Source: an uncultured Planctomycetaceae bacterium
GTDB lineage: Bacteria > Planctomycetota > Planctomycetia > Planctomycetales > Planctomycetaceae
DNA: 64,000 nucleotides
Direction: 5' to 3'
Assembly (NCBI GenBank): GCA_903871805.1
Contig: CAIQIE010000001.1
Location: 1-64,000, forward strand
A program made the position numbers and the translations under genes. Below, in pieces: positions 53,320-63,546 of this stretch (position 1 is the first letter of the stretch; every line of letters starts with the position of its first letter). Under the pieces are notes generated by a model, which was given only the letters and a program-made list of their open reading frames with translations, did no database searches and was not told where the DNA came from.

Positions 53320-54141
53320 ATGGTTGCCTTATTCGTCATGAAGCTTCTGGCAGGAATCACACTGATGTGGCTGGTGATGCCGCGTCGTGATGTGGCTGAC
53401 GGTTTCTTCAGGATTCAGATGCTGGTTGCTCTGGGATTAAGTGTGCTGCTGGTGCTGTTGTTCCAGTCATCTGCGTTCAGAACAGGGGCTGCTTCTGCCG
53501 TGCGGGACCTGACAGGTGCGGCTGCCAGCGACCTGGAATTCCAGAACGCAACAAAGGCTGTCGCATGGCTGCAGAAGCTGGCGTTTGCCGCGGCGGTTAC
53601 GGCCTATCCTGGCCATATTTTCTGGAAGCTTGGACGCCGTGGCCCCGGGACATTGTGCATCTGGCTCCTTGGTCTTTTCAGCCTTGGGGCACTGCTATTT
53701 CAATCTTCGCAGGTAATGCGAAAAGTACCGGTGTGGCATCAGATGCTGGCCGACATCTCTTCTGCGGCAGTGCTGGGCGCGACGCTGACCGGCATGCTGC
53801 TGGGGCATTGGTATTTGACGACTCCGACAATGTCGCTGCGTCCCCTGAAGTGGTTTTGTCCTGTGTTGGGGATTGCTGCGGTCGCTCGTTGTCTGGTTAC
53901 GTGTCTGAGTCTGTCTGTCGCGGGCTGGGAATCGGTGGATCTTGTAAGAGGTCTCTGGCTGGGGCTTCGCCTTTTTGGGGGAATACTTGTTCCTGCGGCG
54001 ACGGCGATTCTGGTCCACCGGATTCTACTGTATCGAAATACTCAGTCGGCAACGGGCGTTCTTTTTGCGGCACTCATACTGGTGTTCATGGGCGAAATGG
54101 CGGCCTCGCTGCTGGAACAGGATCTGGCTGTGCCTTTTTAG
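53320..54141 (+). CDS. Multi-pass membrane protein of unknown function
   Basis: A 273-residue protein with about eight predicted transmembrane segments spread across its length (for example MLVALGLSVLLVLLF, LCIWLLGLFSLGALLF, AAVLGATLTGMLLGHW, TAILVHRILLY). The fourth region holds GHWYLTTPTMSLRPLK, where a His and Trp before a conserved-looking loop could bind cofactor, reminiscent of cytochrome-type membrane proteins, but I cannot place it in a family. It begins 4 bp after folE, so it is probably translated from the same transcript; a functional link to folate is not evident. Confidence 0.75.
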   Translation: MVALFVMKLLAGITLMWLVMPRRDVADGFFRIQMLVALGLSVLLVLLFQSSAFRTGAASAVRDLTGAAASDLEFQNATKAVAWLQKLAFAAAVTAYPGHIFWKLGRRGPGTLCIWLLGLFSLGALLFQSSQVMRKVPVWHQMLADISSAAVLGATLTGMLLGHWYLTTPTMSLRPLKWFCPVLGIAAVARCLVTCLSLSVAGWESVDLVRGLWLGLRLFGGILVPAATAILVHRILLYRNTQSATGVLFAALILVFMGEMAASLLEQDLAVPF

Positions 54142-54536
54142 GGGTTGGCCTGTGTTGTCAGCAGAATTTCCGATTCTGGACAAACAGACCGGGTGTGAAA
54201 GGTCCCAGGCTGGCGATCTGGTGGTGTTTTCGGCACGCCTTGCAGGACAGCGGTTTTCGATTTGAACAGCGATACCTCCGATTTTACTGGTGAAACCCCG
54301 AACTTCTCACCCGCATCTCCCTTTTTTTTCAGACAAAGACTCTGGAAAAATCTTTGCAACGGGGACCTGCGGGATTACGGACAATCACTGTCTGTGGTTA
54401 GACTGAGTGACACGGGGGCATTAGGTCTCGGTCGGGTTTTTTGTGGCCTCTGTCGGGATGCCATATCGGGGCAGCAATCCCAACAGCCCGGTCCTGTGTA
54501 AGAAATGGCGTCAAGAATCTGAAAGAGTGAAACACC
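54142..54536. other. Intergenic stretch with weak terminator
   Basis: About 395 bp. GACTGAG (54401-54407) and CTCGGTC (54427-54433) can pair with one G-U, followed by GGG and a T6 run (54437-54442): a weak candidate terminator far (260 bp) from the preceding stop. No gene recognised. Confidence 0.4.
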
Positions 54537-55007
54537 ATGGCTGGCCATATCATCTTTCAGTGTCCAGCGTGTCAGACGCGTCAGGTTAGTTCACCTCAAC
54601 CGCCAGATGCGGCAGTCAGATGCAGTGGCTGTCAGTGGACGCGTGACGAAGGCATTGCGGACTACTCTGAAGGCTATCTGAATCGCTGTAGAATCTGTGG
54701 CTGTCAGGACCTTTGGCGACAGAAAGATTTTCCACCGGCCCTTGGGTTGGTAATTGTGGCCACCGCAGCCACCATTAGTTGTGTGGCCTGGGCATATTAC
54801 AGGCCCGTTCTGGCGATTGGCTCCCTGATGGCAGCGGCGCTGATTGACATGGTGCTTTATACATTCATGGGAGACATGCTTGTGTGCTATCGCTGTGCCG
54901 CGAGGCACAGGAAGTCTGCCATGGATGAGCGGCATCCGCGTTATGATCTGGAGACGGCAGAGCGATATCGGCAGCAGGAACTGCGGAAGCGGCAGGCAGG
55001 GGTTTGA
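54537..55007 (+). CDS. Zinc-ribbon protein with two membrane helices
   Basis: A 156-residue protein. The N-terminus contains paired CxxC motifs (CPAC, CSGC, CRICGC) suited to one or two zinc ribbons; then two hydrophobic segments (about 68-88 and 92-112) anchor it in the membrane, and a last CYRCAARH follows. The C-terminal stretch is charged and helical (LETAERYRQQELRKR). No family recognised; zinc-ribbon/TM proteins of this kind are common in planctomycetes with unknown role. The ATG at 54537 is the only sensible start. Downstream comes the FAD/Fe-S gene, 170 bp away. Confidence 0.75.
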   Translation: MAGHIIFQCPACQTRQVSSPQPPDAAVRCSGCQWTRDEGIADYSEGYLNRCRICGCQDLWRQKDFPPALGLVIVATAATISCVAWAYYRPVLAIGSLMAAALIDMVLYTFMGDMLVCYRCAARHRKSAMDERHPRYDLETAERYRQQELRKRQAGV

Positions 55008-55178
55008 CTTCGGTGAGCCTGCGTGCTCTGTGTCAGGTGGGATGTTAAGAAGGCGGGAAGTTCTGATCGGAACGACTGACTGATAGAATTGAGGAGGGCG
55101 CCATCTTCAGCGGGGAAGTTTAAGGAGAGCTGCGGTCCCTGAAACGGGAACAGCAAGAACCTCGATCAATCAGGAACG

Positions 55179-58100
55179 GTGTTTGTGGAAGAGCTGCGAC
55201 GAAGAATTTCAGAAGATCTGACCGATGCGATCCAGGGAGAAATCCGTGTGGATCGCACTGCGGTGGCTCTGTATTCCTCGGACGCCAGCCTGTATGAAAT
55301 TGAACCGGTGGCCGTGGCCTATCCGCGATGCAGTTCTGATGTGGAAAAGCTGGCTGCGTATTCGGTGGAGCAAAGTATTCCGTTGATTGCTCGCGGCTCG
55401 GGTTCTGGCCTTGCCGGGGGGGCGATCGGACGGGGTATCGTGATCGATTTTTCCCGCCACATGAATCAGGTGCTTTCGATTTCCGGGGATCGTGTGCGGG
55501 TTCAGCCGGGCGTGATTCGGGAGCAGTTAAATCGCCGCCTTCGAAGCGAGGGCCGGTACTTTGCCCCGGATCCATCCAACAGCCGGATCACCACGATAGG
55601 TGGAATGCTGGGCGTTGATGCAGCGGGGGCGCATGCCGTGCGTATCGGTTCCACGCGAGATCACGTGCACAGTCTGGAATGTGTGTTGTCCGGTGGTCAG
55701 CGTTTCGAAGTGGGGCAGGAGTCATCTGAAGGCGCCCGAGTCGTCCGCCCGGGGGATGCCGACGGTGGTCTTTTGGCAAATTATGACGACCTGCCACTGA
55801 CAACACAGACGGCGGCCACGCGTCGGGCTGAGATTATTGAACAGCTGGGCAACCTGCTTCATGCTCAGGAAGCACTCATTCGAAAGCATCAGCCACCGTT
55901 GCTTCGCAATTGTTCGGGATACATGCTACGCAGTATTCTTCAGGATGGCTGTCTGAATCTGCCCCGCATGCTGGTGGGTTCTGAAGGTACGCTGGCTTTG
56001 TTCACGGAAGCCACCCTGTTTACGATGCCGTTACCTGAACACAGGTCTGTCGCCTTGCTGATGTTTGGGTCCCTGGAGCAGGCTGTGCAGGCGACTCAGG
56101 TGATTCTTCCTATGGATCCCAGTGCCTGCGACCTGCTTGACCGCCGCCTGCTGAGTCTTGGCCGGGGGGCAGATATTCGATTCCGGGACATGATTCTTCC
56201 GGAAGCGGAAGCCGGGCTGATTGTGGAATTCACCAGTGGCAGTGCCGTGGAAGTCCGCCAGCGTATAGATGATATGCAGAGACTTGTTCGGGAGAGCGGG
56301 ATCGACTTTCGTCTGACTCGTATCGCCATGACCTTTGAAGAGGTGGAATTGCTCTGGTCGCTGCCATCACGGGTGGTTGCCCTTTTGGCTGGACTGAAAG
56401 GTGACTCGAGGCCATTGCCATTTGTCGAAGACATTGCGGTACCTCCGGACAGACTTGCGGAGTTTCTGATCTCTGCACAGAAGATCTTTCAGAAACATGA
56501 AGTCACCGCGACACTGTATTCCCATGCGGCCTCGGGACAGCTGCATTTTCGCCCGATACTGCCTGTGCCCAGTCGCAGCGAAGGTTCTCGACTGGAAGAG
56601 ATTGCCAGAGATCTTTATCGGCAGGTGATTCAGGTGGGTGGTACGATCAGCGGCGAGCACGGCGATGGACTGTCTCGAACGTCCTTCATTCGCACGCAGT
56701 ATGGTCCGTTATACCGGGTCTTTCAGCAGGTGAAGGAAATCTTTGATCCACTCAAGCTGCTCAACCCGGACAAGATCGTCAGCAACGATCCGCAACTGAC
56801 CGTGCGTCATCTGCGTGAGACGCGGCCGGTCTCAAGACTGCAGGAATCCACGTCGGTACCTTTGCTTCCCATAATGCAGCTTCAGTGGACGGCAGCCGAG
56901 GCTGCTGAGGCAGCTGTTCGCTGCAACGGATGCGGTTCATGTCGAGTCAATGAGCTGCCGGAGAGAATGTGTCCATTTGTGGAGGAGGGTAACAACGAGG
57001 AGATCAGTCCGCGGGCCAAGGCAACCCTGCTGCGAAGAGCACTTTGTGCTGATTCTCCGGTGGATCTGTTGCAGAGTGAATCTGTGCGCACGGTGATCGA
57101 GAGCTGTTTCAACTGCAAACAGTGCCAACTGGATTGTCCATCGGAAGTTGACATTCCGCACATTGTCCTTGAAGCCCGGGCTCAGTTCGTACGTGCCCAT
57201 GGCCTGACGCGAACCAGCTGGCTGATGTCGCGCGTGCATACGTATGCACGAGTGGCATCAAGGTTTGCTTTCCTTTTGAACCCGTTGCTGCGGAATGTTC
57301 TTTTCAGACGTTCCCTGGAGAAATTTATCGGACTGGCGGCCGGACGCAGATTGCCAGGCTACGCCGGGACACCGTTTCTGGAATCTCAGCGAGTCCGAAG
57401 GATTGATAACACCGGGACGCCAGGCAGTCCCCGGCCAACGGTGGTGTATTTTGTGGACTACTTTGCCAACCACCACGACCCGGAACTGGCAGAAGCCTTT
57501 GTGCGTGTGCTGGAACATAATGGATTTCGAGTCTTTATTCCCAGGGGACAGACCGTTTCGGGGATGAGCATGGTTTCGGTAGCTGACGTCGTGGCTGCGT
57601 CTGATGTTGCTGAGCAGAACCTGCGGGAACTTGCCGAGCCAGCGCGGGAGGGCTACCCGATTCTGTGTACAGAACCATCTGCAACCCTTTGCCTGACGCG
57701 CGAATACCCATTGCTGCTGGCGACCGAAGACGCAAAAATCGTCGCGCAGCAGACGCAGGATGCGGGCAGATTTCTGCTGGACCTGCACCGCCGCGGAAAA
57801 CTGAAGAAAGACTTTGCTCCACTCAAACTTCGCCTGGCATGGCACACCCCCTGTCACATTCGGGCAATTCACCGTGAAGCTGCAATGCCGGAGCTTCTGC
57901 GACTGATTCCGGGGGTCGAGATTGTGCCTGTGGAAAAAGGATGCACAGGAATGGCCGGCACCTTTGGGGCAGCGGCTGAACATTTTCAGAAATCGCTGCA
58001 GATCGGGGCTGAGTTGATCCAGACCATGCAGACTGTGGACGCCGTAGCTGGTGTCACCGACTGCAGCAGTTGTCGCATGCAGATGGAACAGGCCGCAGCC

Positions 58101-58205
58101 ATCCCGACCATCCACCCCATTAAACTGCTCGCACTTTCCTATGGACTGATGCCAAGGCTGGAGCAGCGACTGAAAGCCCGTCCGTCCGGACTGAGTATGT
58201 CCTGA
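55179..58205 (+). CDS. FAD-linked oxidase with Fe-S and CCG domains (YdiJ/D-lactate dehydrogenase-like)
   Basis: A 1008-residue cytoplasmic or peripheral-membrane oxidoreductase, close in size and domain order to YdiJ. Residues ~40-200 bind FAD (PLIARGSGSGLAGGAIG), ~230-545 form the FAD-oxidase C-terminal domain (SGEHGDGLSRT), ~590-680 hold two 4Fe-4S motifs (CNGCGSCRV...CPF and CFNCKQCQLDCPSE), and ~740-990 two CCG repeats (HTPCHIRAI, GCTGMAGTFG, DCSSCRMQ). Such enzymes oxidise D-2-hydroxy acids such as D-lactate or D-2-hydroxyglutarate, passing electrons to the chain. Starts GTG 55179 and GTG 55185 are both possible; the AGGA at 55172 favours the second. Confidence 0.9.
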   Translation: MFVEELRRRISEDLTDAIQGEIRVDRTAVALYSSDASLYEIEPVAVAYPRCSSDVEKLAAYSVEQSIPLIARGSGSGLAGGAIGRGIVIDFSRHMNQVLSISGDRVRVQPGVIREQLNRRLRSEGRYFAPDPSNSRITTIGGMLGVDAAGAHAVRIGSTRDHVHSLECVLSGGQRFEVGQESSEGARVVRPGDADGGLLANYDDLPLTTQTAATRRAEIIEQLGNLLHAQEALIRKHQPPLLRNCSGYMLRSILQDGCLNLPRMLVGSEGTLALFTEATLFTMPLPEHRSVALLMFGSLEQAVQATQVILPMDPSACDLLDRRLLSLGRGADIRFRDMILPEAEAGLIVEFTSGSAVEVRQRIDDMQRLVRESGIDFRLTRIAMTFEEVELLWSLPSRVVALLAGLKGDSRPLPFVEDIAVPPDRLAEFLISAQKIFQKHEVTATLYSHAASGQLHFRPILPVPSRSEGSRLEEIARDLYRQVIQVGGTISGEHGDGLSRTSFIRTQYGPLYRVFQQVKEIFDPLKLLNPDKIVSNDPQLTVRHLRETRPVSRLQESTSVPLLPIMQLQWTAAEAAEAAVRCNGCGSCRVNELPERMCPFVEEGNNEEISPRAKATLLRRALCADSPVDLLQSESVRTVIESCFNCKQCQLDCPSEVDIPHIVLEARAQFVRAHGLTRTSWLMSRVHTYARVASRFAFLLNPLLRNVLFRRSLEKFIGLAAGRRLPGYAGTPFLESQRVRRIDNTGTPGSPRPTVVYFVDYFANHHDPELAEAFVRVLEHNGFRVFIPRGQTVSGMSMVSVADVVAASDVAEQNLRELAEPAREGYPILCTEPSATLCLTREYPLLLATEDAKIVAQQTQDAGRFLLDLHRRGKLKKDFAPLKLRLAWHTPCHIRAIHREAAMPELLRLIPGVEIVPVEKGCTGMAGTFGAAAEHFQKSLQIGAELIQTMQTVDAVAGVTDCSSCRMQMEQAAAIPTIHPIKLLALSYGLMPRLEQRLKARPSGLSMS

Positions 58206-58249
58206 TGTGCTTTAAAGCAGGTTGCCTGACAGCACCTGGCCGACAGCCG

Positions 58250-59659
58250 TTAGGCTTCAGGCTGGGGTGACACGCAGTCTTCTGCATCCATCAGCGACAA
58301 CTGGACTTCGATGATTTCCCGGGAACAGGCAAAAAAAGCATCGACGATCGTCGGATCAAACAGAACTCCGCGGCCTTCCTTCAGAATTTCAAAACATTTT
58401 TGACGAGGATAGGGGTCCTTATAGGGGCGGCGACTGGAAAGTGCATCGAACACATCCGCCACTGCAACAATTCGACCTTCCAGAGGAATGTCTTCGCCAG
58501 CCAGACCGAGCGGATAACCAGAGCCATCCCACCGCTCATGGTGGCTCTGGGCAATTCTGGCAGCCAGTATCAGCAATGGTGATGTGCGAACAGGCAGTAT
58601 TGCACTGTCGGGTCTGACATAAGACTTCAGAGCATCCCAGTCCCGCTCAGAAACCGGCTCGATGATTTGTCGCCCCAGCGCGCAGTGCTTCTTCATCAGT
58701 TCGTATTCGTCCTTTGCAAGCCTTGCCGGTTTGAAAAGGATCGAATCCGGGATTCCGATTTTTCCAACATCATGCAGCTGCGCTGCCTGCTCCAGCATTT
58801 CCAGATGCTTCTCCGGATATCCCATCTGACGGGCAATGATGGCCGTGTAACGACCAACACGAATGACATGATTCCCCGTTTCGCTGTCCCGATGTTCTGC
58901 TGCTCTGGCCAGACACAGGATCAACTGGTTCCGCGTAAATTCCATTTCGCGACTGCGAACCTGAAACTCTGCCTGCAGACGAAACGCCTGCTCAACTTCC
59001 AGCCGGTAGTGCTTCCGAACCACCAGCGAGTTTCGAACTCTGGCCAGCAGTTCATCCGGATCCACAGGTTTCCCCAGAAAATCACTGGCCCCCAGTTCCA
59101 GCGCGTGACGCCTAATGGCGGCTGATTTGTCGTCGGAAAGCAGCAGCACCGGAATATGCTGTAATGCCGAATCCAGCCCCGCGACTCGAAGAATGTCGAG
59201 TCCGGTGATTTCAGGCATATTCAGGTCCAGCAACAGCACATCCGGGGATTCAGAACGAAGCATCGGAAGAACCTGACGCGAGTTCGAAGTCACCGAAACG
59301 TGGTTGTAACCCACGGAATACAGAGTTCTGCGAATCTGTTTCAGACATCCTGGATCGGCGGCAACGACAAGGATGCGTGCTGAGGGATCCACATTGCGCC
59401 AGCAGACCGCTGGAGTTGGCGTCATCCCCTGGTCGCATGCTGGCGCGAAATCACAACTGGCCTGCGGTGCGCCGGTTGTGGATGTCGCGACGGATTCCCG
59501 CTGCAATTCCGACACCAACGCAAAGGCGTCCTGTTGATCGCGGAAAAAACTCAACGGCCTCTCCGCTTCCATCGCCACTATCTGCGTTTTCTGGCTGGAA
59601 CGATGCTGCGGAGGAATGTCCTGTAGCAAACGGTTGGGATTTTTATCTTGTTCTGACAC
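58250..59659 (-). CDS. Response regulator with HD-GYP phosphodiesterase domain
   Basis: A 469-residue cytoplasmic regulator that likely degrades cyclic di-GMP. After a disordered N-terminus (~1-90) comes a receiver domain (~93-210; phosphoacceptor Asp in LLLDLNMPE, Lys in GKPVDPDE), a linker helix, and an HD-GYP domain (~245-445) with HDVGKIGIPD, HHERWDGSGYP and a nearby ADVFDAL. The phosphorylation and metal residues all look intact. Its sensor kinase is not encoded nearby. The N-terminal ~90-residue extension is longer than usual. The gene is convergent with the FAD/Fe-S oxidoreductase. Confidence 0.92.
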   Translation of the reverse strand: MSEQDKNPNRLLQDIPPQHRSSQKTQIVAMEAERPLSFFRDQQDAFALVSELQRESVATSTTGAPQASCDFAPACDQGMTPTPAVCWRNVDPSARILVVAADPGCLKQIRRTLYSVGYNHVSVTSNSRQVLPMLRSESPDVLLLDLNMPEITGLDILRVAGLDSALQHIPVLLLSDDKSAAIRRHALELGASDFLGKPVDPDELLARVRNSLVVRKHYRLEVEQAFRLQAEFQVRSREMEFTRNQLILCLARAAEHRDSETGNHVIRVGRYTAIIARQMGYPEKHLEMLEQAAQLHDVGKIGIPDSILFKPARLAKDEYELMKKHCALGRQIIEPVSERDWDALKSYVRPDSAILPVRTSPLLILAARIAQSHHERWDGSGYPLGLAGEDIPLEGRIVAVADVFDALSSRRPYKDPYPRQKCFEILKEGRGVLFDPTIVDAFFACSREIIEVQLSLMDAEDCVSPQPEA

Positions 59660-60351
59660 GATGGGTGGCCCCGAGTCTCAACCCAGTATTCCGCGAAATG
59701 CAAAATAAAGTCTTTCAAATTGCCGCCTTTGGTTTACACCATCGACAACTTAGGTCATCCAGCAGCCGCAGAAAACAAGTGAGAGCGGAATCACTACCCT
59801 TGTCCCTGGATTCGCCTCAGCTGTGCCGAATTTTCCGGGTTGTTGCTGTTTCTGAACATGGGCACTCACATAAAGAACCCGCAATAAATTGAATATTGGA
59901 TACAGGGCCAGCGACCCGGGCTGCATTTTTCGACGGTCGGGAATCCGCAGTTCCCCGGAAATGCAATGGCGCAGAACAATCAGGGAGATTCATAACGTCT
60001 CGACAATTATGGCGTTCCGGGACGATCGCCGAATCGAAAATCCGACGGACAGTGGGTGACTGAAGGCCGAATGACACGAGGGTCTGGCGTGGTTCATACG
60101 GCCGGGAATTTCGCTCCCTGCAGGATTTTTCTGATGGAAAACAAAAAAGGCGATTCAGGTCAAATGGGAGGAATCGCTTGAGCCGGGCAGGATCGGGAAC
60201 CTAGAATAGCCAAAAGTGTCGACGGGAACATTGTGTATTTCCCGGTGCGAGTGTGTGATGCCCCGGGGACTTGCTGCGGAACTATTCCTTCGTCTGCTTT
60301 GCGGCGGACATCGCGGGCTGTGGTCACGCGTGCGATTCTGCTGTGTAAAGG
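59660..60351. other. Divergent intergenic region, ~690 bp
   Basis: Between the HD-GYP gene and the membrane protein gene at 60352. No gene or repeat recognised apart from a candidate promoter at 60178. Size suggests regulatory sites for two divergent genes or unrecognised short RNA. Confidence 0.4.
60178..60207 (+). promoter_or_regulatory. Candidate sigma70-type promoter
   Basis: TTGAGC (60178-60183) and TAGAAT (60202-60207) are separated by 18 bp, close to the vegetative consensus, and lie 145 bp before the ATG at 60352. Chance occurrence is quite possible in a planctomycete. Confidence 0.35.
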
Positions 60352-61458
60352 ATGACAGTTGTGCGATTTCGTTCCAGAGGTCAGACCCGTGATGAAAAGC
60401 TCCTGCGGAGTGCTCGTCGTGCCACATTTCTGATCGCTGGTGGTGCCGTGCTGCTGCTGCTCTGGAAGCTTTCCGGCTCCGGAAGCTCGTTGAATGAGGC
60501 ACTCATCCAGACCGGGGCTGCCAAAGGTTCTGTGGGAACCGTCCGGCGTGACCCGAGCAGATTGCTGGCTGATGAAGTGCAGGTCGTAACCAACAATCCG
60601 GGAGCGTCTGCCATTAATCCGGCGGCGATTATTGATAAAGCCGGCGCTGCAGCCATGGAAGCCCGGACAGAGACTCCTGAGGGACTGGACGATGTTCCTG
60701 ATTCACTCATACGCATTGTTCGTGACGACGTTCTGGGAGTCCTTTCGGACGAGAATGACGCGATGCTTGGTACGTTGCGACTGTCCGAAAAGGTGCTTAG
60801 GGATCGGCTGCACGAAATGCCCGAAGCCAGATATGCAGTGATGATGGATTCGCCGGAAGCGTGTCGTGGTAAGCCTTTTACCGTGCACGGTCGTCTGCGT
60901 CGTCTGACGCGTGCGCAACTTCCCCGAAGTGCAAACCGCTACGGAATCAAGTCTGCATGGGAAGCATGGATTTCTACTGCGGATTCGGGAAATCAGTTGA
61001 TCCACGTGCTTGCACTTTCGGCAGATCCGAGATTGCCCGTTGTAGACTCTACGGGAAAAAATGCGCCGGAAGTGGAGCTTGCAGGTTATTTTTTCAAGCG
61101 AGAAGGTTACGCCGCAAAGGGCCGCGATGGGACAGGAGCTCTGGCCCTGGCTCCACTGATTATTGCTGACCGAATCCAGCGAACAGTTCCACGCATCGTC
61201 ACGACTCGCGCAGACGAACTGAACCCGTGGCTGACGTGGATTGCCGCCACCATTTGCCTTGCAGTGGTGGCTTTGATCTGGAGATTTCAGCAGGCTGATC
61301 ACCAGTTTCGCGGAACAAGAACTCACCAGTTCACCCAGCCGCCAGTTCGGCCCTCCTTCGAAGGTGTCAGCTCGATCTCGGTCAAAGAAGTATTGCACGA
61401 GATGGAACAGCAGGCGCGAAACGGCGTCCCGGACACTTCTTTAACGCTCCCCCAATAA
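60352..61458 (+). CDS. Membrane-anchored protein, two transmembrane helices, unknown function
   Basis: A 368-residue protein with an N-terminal anchor (about 24-41, FLIAGGAVLLLLWKL) and a second helix near 295-315 (WLTWIAATICLAVVALIW), enclosing a ~250-residue extracytoplasmic domain. That domain contains a beta-rich part (CRGKPFTVHGRLRRLTR, ELAGYFFKREGYAAKG) with an OB-fold-like feel, but I cannot assign a family. The cytoplasmic tail is short and helical. It ends 3 bp before the stop of the convergent isochorismatase-like gene. Confidence 0.7.
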   Translation: MTVVRFRSRGQTRDEKLLRSARRATFLIAGGAVLLLLWKLSGSGSSLNEALIQTGAAKGSVGTVRRDPSRLLADEVQVVTNNPGASAINPAAIIDKAGAAAMEARTETPEGLDDVPDSLIRIVRDDVLGVLSDENDAMLGTLRLSEKVLRDRLHEMPEARYAVMMDSPEACRGKPFTVHGRLRRLTRAQLPRSANRYGIKSAWEAWISTADSGNQLIHVLALSADPRLPVVDSTGKNAPEVELAGYFFKREGYAAKGRDGTGALALAPLIIADRIQRTVPRIVTTRADELNPWLTWIAATICLAVVALIWRFQQADHQFRGTRTHQFTQPPVRPSFEGVSSISVKEVLHEMEQQARNGVPDTSLTLPQ

Positions 61459-61461
61459 AGC

Positions 61462-62049
61462 TTATCTTCGGCGAGAACGCACTAACTGGCTCAGTGTTCT
61501 GAAATTTGGATGCTCGGCACTTTCGCACCACTCGAAGACAATCGATTCTGCAGTCGTCACGGTCACGCCGCCAGCGGCCAGACGTTTTAGTGCGAAGTCA
61601 TGGTCACAGGTGTCACGACTGCCGGTCGCGTCAGCAGCGACAAAAACCTGGTACCCGCGATGCGCAAGATCGAGTGCTGTCTGAAGGAGGCAGATATGGG
61701 CTTCAATTCCGACGAGTACGATACAGGCGGGCTCGCCTCGCCCGTTCGGAGAATCCTCGGCAACCTGCCTTTCAATCACATCCGCAGCGCTGAATCGCAG
61801 CTTTTGTCGGCAGGATAGCCCGGTCAGTCCCTCGGTCAGTTCCGGAACGGTGTGTCCCAACCCCGGCGGATACTGCTCTGTCAAAAAGGTCGGAACCTGC
61901 ATCAATTGTGCGGCTTCCATCAGAAAGCGGCAGCTGCGAATGACCGAATCCGCGCCGGAAATCACTGGAATCAGTTTCTCCTGAACGTCAATGACTGCCA
62001 GACAGCAGGATTCCGCTGACAGTAATGCGCTACTTTTTCCTTGAGTCAT
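61462..62049 (-). CDS. Isochorismatase-family cysteine hydrolase
   Basis: A 195-residue cytoplasmic hydrolase of the isochorismatase/nicotinamidase superfamily. The catalytic triad shows as Asp in LAVIDVQEKL, Lys in RQKLRFSA, and nucleophile Cys in VLVGIEAHICLLQTALDL. Members hydrolyse amides or vinyl ethers (nicotinamide, isochorismate, carbamates); substrate here unknown. The late segment ATGSRDTCDHDFAL is typical of family members of the YcaC-like group. ATG 62049 follows AGGATC; the frame also has TTG 62052. It ends 3 bp from the convergent membrane protein stop. Confidence 0.88.
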   Translation of the reverse strand: MTQGKSSALLSAESCCLAVIDVQEKLIPVISGADSVIRSCRFLMEAAQLMQVPTFLTEQYPPGLGHTVPELTEGLTGLSCRQKLRFSAADVIERQVAEDSPNGRGEPACIVLVGIEAHICLLQTALDLAHRGYQVFVAADATGSRDTCDHDFALKRLAAGGVTVTTAESIVFEWCESAEHPNFRTLSQLVRSRRR

Positions 62050-62278
62050 CAATGGGGATCCTGAAGGGACTGATGGTCGCGGGAGATGCGCCCGAGGAAA
62101 TTCAACGCAGCAATCTTTGAAATGCGGATATTCCGGCCAGCTCGACAGTGTCTGGTTTAAAAATCAGGATCGGATTCCGGACACGATCCGGACAGTTCAG
62201 AGCAGTATTCGGATTCCAGCAGACTCTGCAGATGCGTACACGGGTTCCATCGGCGGTGATTGATGCAGCAGTTCCTCG

Positions 62279-63037
62279 TCAGGCAGCTCTGTGAACTGTC
62301 CTGCCAGACTGGACTTTCAAAAATGGAAAATACGTGGGGTCATCACTTCGATCGATAAGCTTTTGAGCGACCACGTCCCCCTGCAGAATGCGTTCTGCCA
62401 CTTCATCCAGGCGACTCATTTCCCGTGTCAGGGCCTCACCACACACTGCCATCTGATCGCGTTCCAGATCCTCTGACAGCAGCACAGGAGTGCCGGCAAT
62501 CATGACGATTGTTGAAAACGGCTTCGGAACGGTCAGGTCTGTCCAACTGCCCTTAATGGCCCAGGCATTCGAAGTCGCCATACCGCATGGCACCAGCGGG
62601 CGCCGTGAGCGGGACGCGATGAAGATCACTCCTTCCTTCATCTGGCGACGTGGACCACGGGGACCATCAGGTGTCATTGCAAGGTGCAGATCAGGAAGGC
62701 TGAGAATTTCTCGAACCGCTTCCATACCGCCCCGACTCGTGCTGCCTCGAACAGGGTGAATCCCGGCGATTTGAACCGAATCCGCAAGGTAACCGCCATC
62801 GCGATGCTGACTGATCAGACCTGCAAGGTTGAATGTTCGGTTTGAGAACACAGCCATCACGATCTGATCGTGCCACATCGCAAACGTATACCGCTGCACG
62901 CCGCGTGGTTTGACGTAAGGACTGCCTTCCGAATCCACATGATGATGTCTCACGCGAACTGTCAGAAACAGCAGTCGCAGCAACACCGACGCCGTCCAGG
63001 AAAGCAACAAATTCACTGCTCTTGATCGAATCTTCAT
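62279..63037 (-). CDS. DUF374 lysophospholipid acyltransferase-family protein
   Basis: A 252-residue membrane-associated acyltransferase of the DUF374 family, related to LpxL/PlsC folds. The family hallmarks FAMWHDQIVMAVF (with an H-D pair) and AMTPDGPRGPRRQMKEG are clear, along with the hydrophobic N-terminus (about 8-26). DUF374 proteins are thought to acylate lipid A-like or glycolipid precursors in the inner membrane, an inference from the fold. I start at ATG 63037 with GGAAG about 6 nt upstream; the frame is open to 63175 (another possible ATG at 63127). It stands alone. Confidence 0.88.
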   Translation of the reverse strand: MKIRSRAVNLLLSWTASVLLRLLFLTVRVRHHHVDSEGSPYVKPRGVQRYTFAMWHDQIVMAVFSNRTFNLAGLISQHRDGGYLADSVQIAGIHPVRGSTSRGGMEAVREILSLPDLHLAMTPDGPRGPRRQMKEGVIFIASRSRRPLVPCGMATSNAWAIKGSWTDLTVPKPFSTIVMIAGTPVLLSEDLERDQMAVCGEALTREMSRLDEVAERILQGDVVAQKLIDRSDDPTYFPFLKVQSGRTVHRAA

Positions 63038-63546
63038 GGCTTCCGTGCCTGTCAGGGAAATCCGGGACTGTGAATTCCGAAGGTCAGCAGCAAAGACTCG
63101 GCTGGACACCTCCTGCGACCGGGCCATTGCAGCCAATCCCCTCTCAGTCCAAAACGAACCGAAAGTGTAGCTCAAAGACGGCTGCCTGTTGAGGGGAATT
63201 ACAAGTCTTTATTTCAAAGCACTTTACGACAGATGTTCACATTCGAGGCCAGCTCTGTTCTGGGACTTTTTCCCGGAAATCACCGTGTGAATCTCGGAAT
63301 TCGTCCGGAAGCATCCTGGCCCGGCATTGGTGAACACTGTTGAGTCCCGGGCTGCAGTCGTTGAATCCCGGACGGCAGACCCCTCAGGCTGGCATTTTGA
63401 CGACTTCCTTTCCCGATTCTGCTTGCAAAGTCTGAATCCTCCGTTTCAAATCACAATGCAACAGGCAATCAGCATTTAAGTTCAACCCCGTTGACGTCTC
63501 CGAACTACGGCACGAATTCCTCCCTGCGCACAGAGGCTCCAGCGTA
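63038..63546. other. Divergent intergenic region with a short direct repeat
   Basis: About 510 bp. An imperfect direct repeat of ~21 bp, TTGAGTCCCGGGCTGCAG and TTGAATCCCGGACGGCAG (63340-63380), is the only structure noted. No gene recognised. Confidence 0.45.

Noticed and set aside
57258-58115. 285-codon minus-strand ORF
   Set aside because: Shadow of the Fe-S/CCG part of the FAD-linked oxidase gene.
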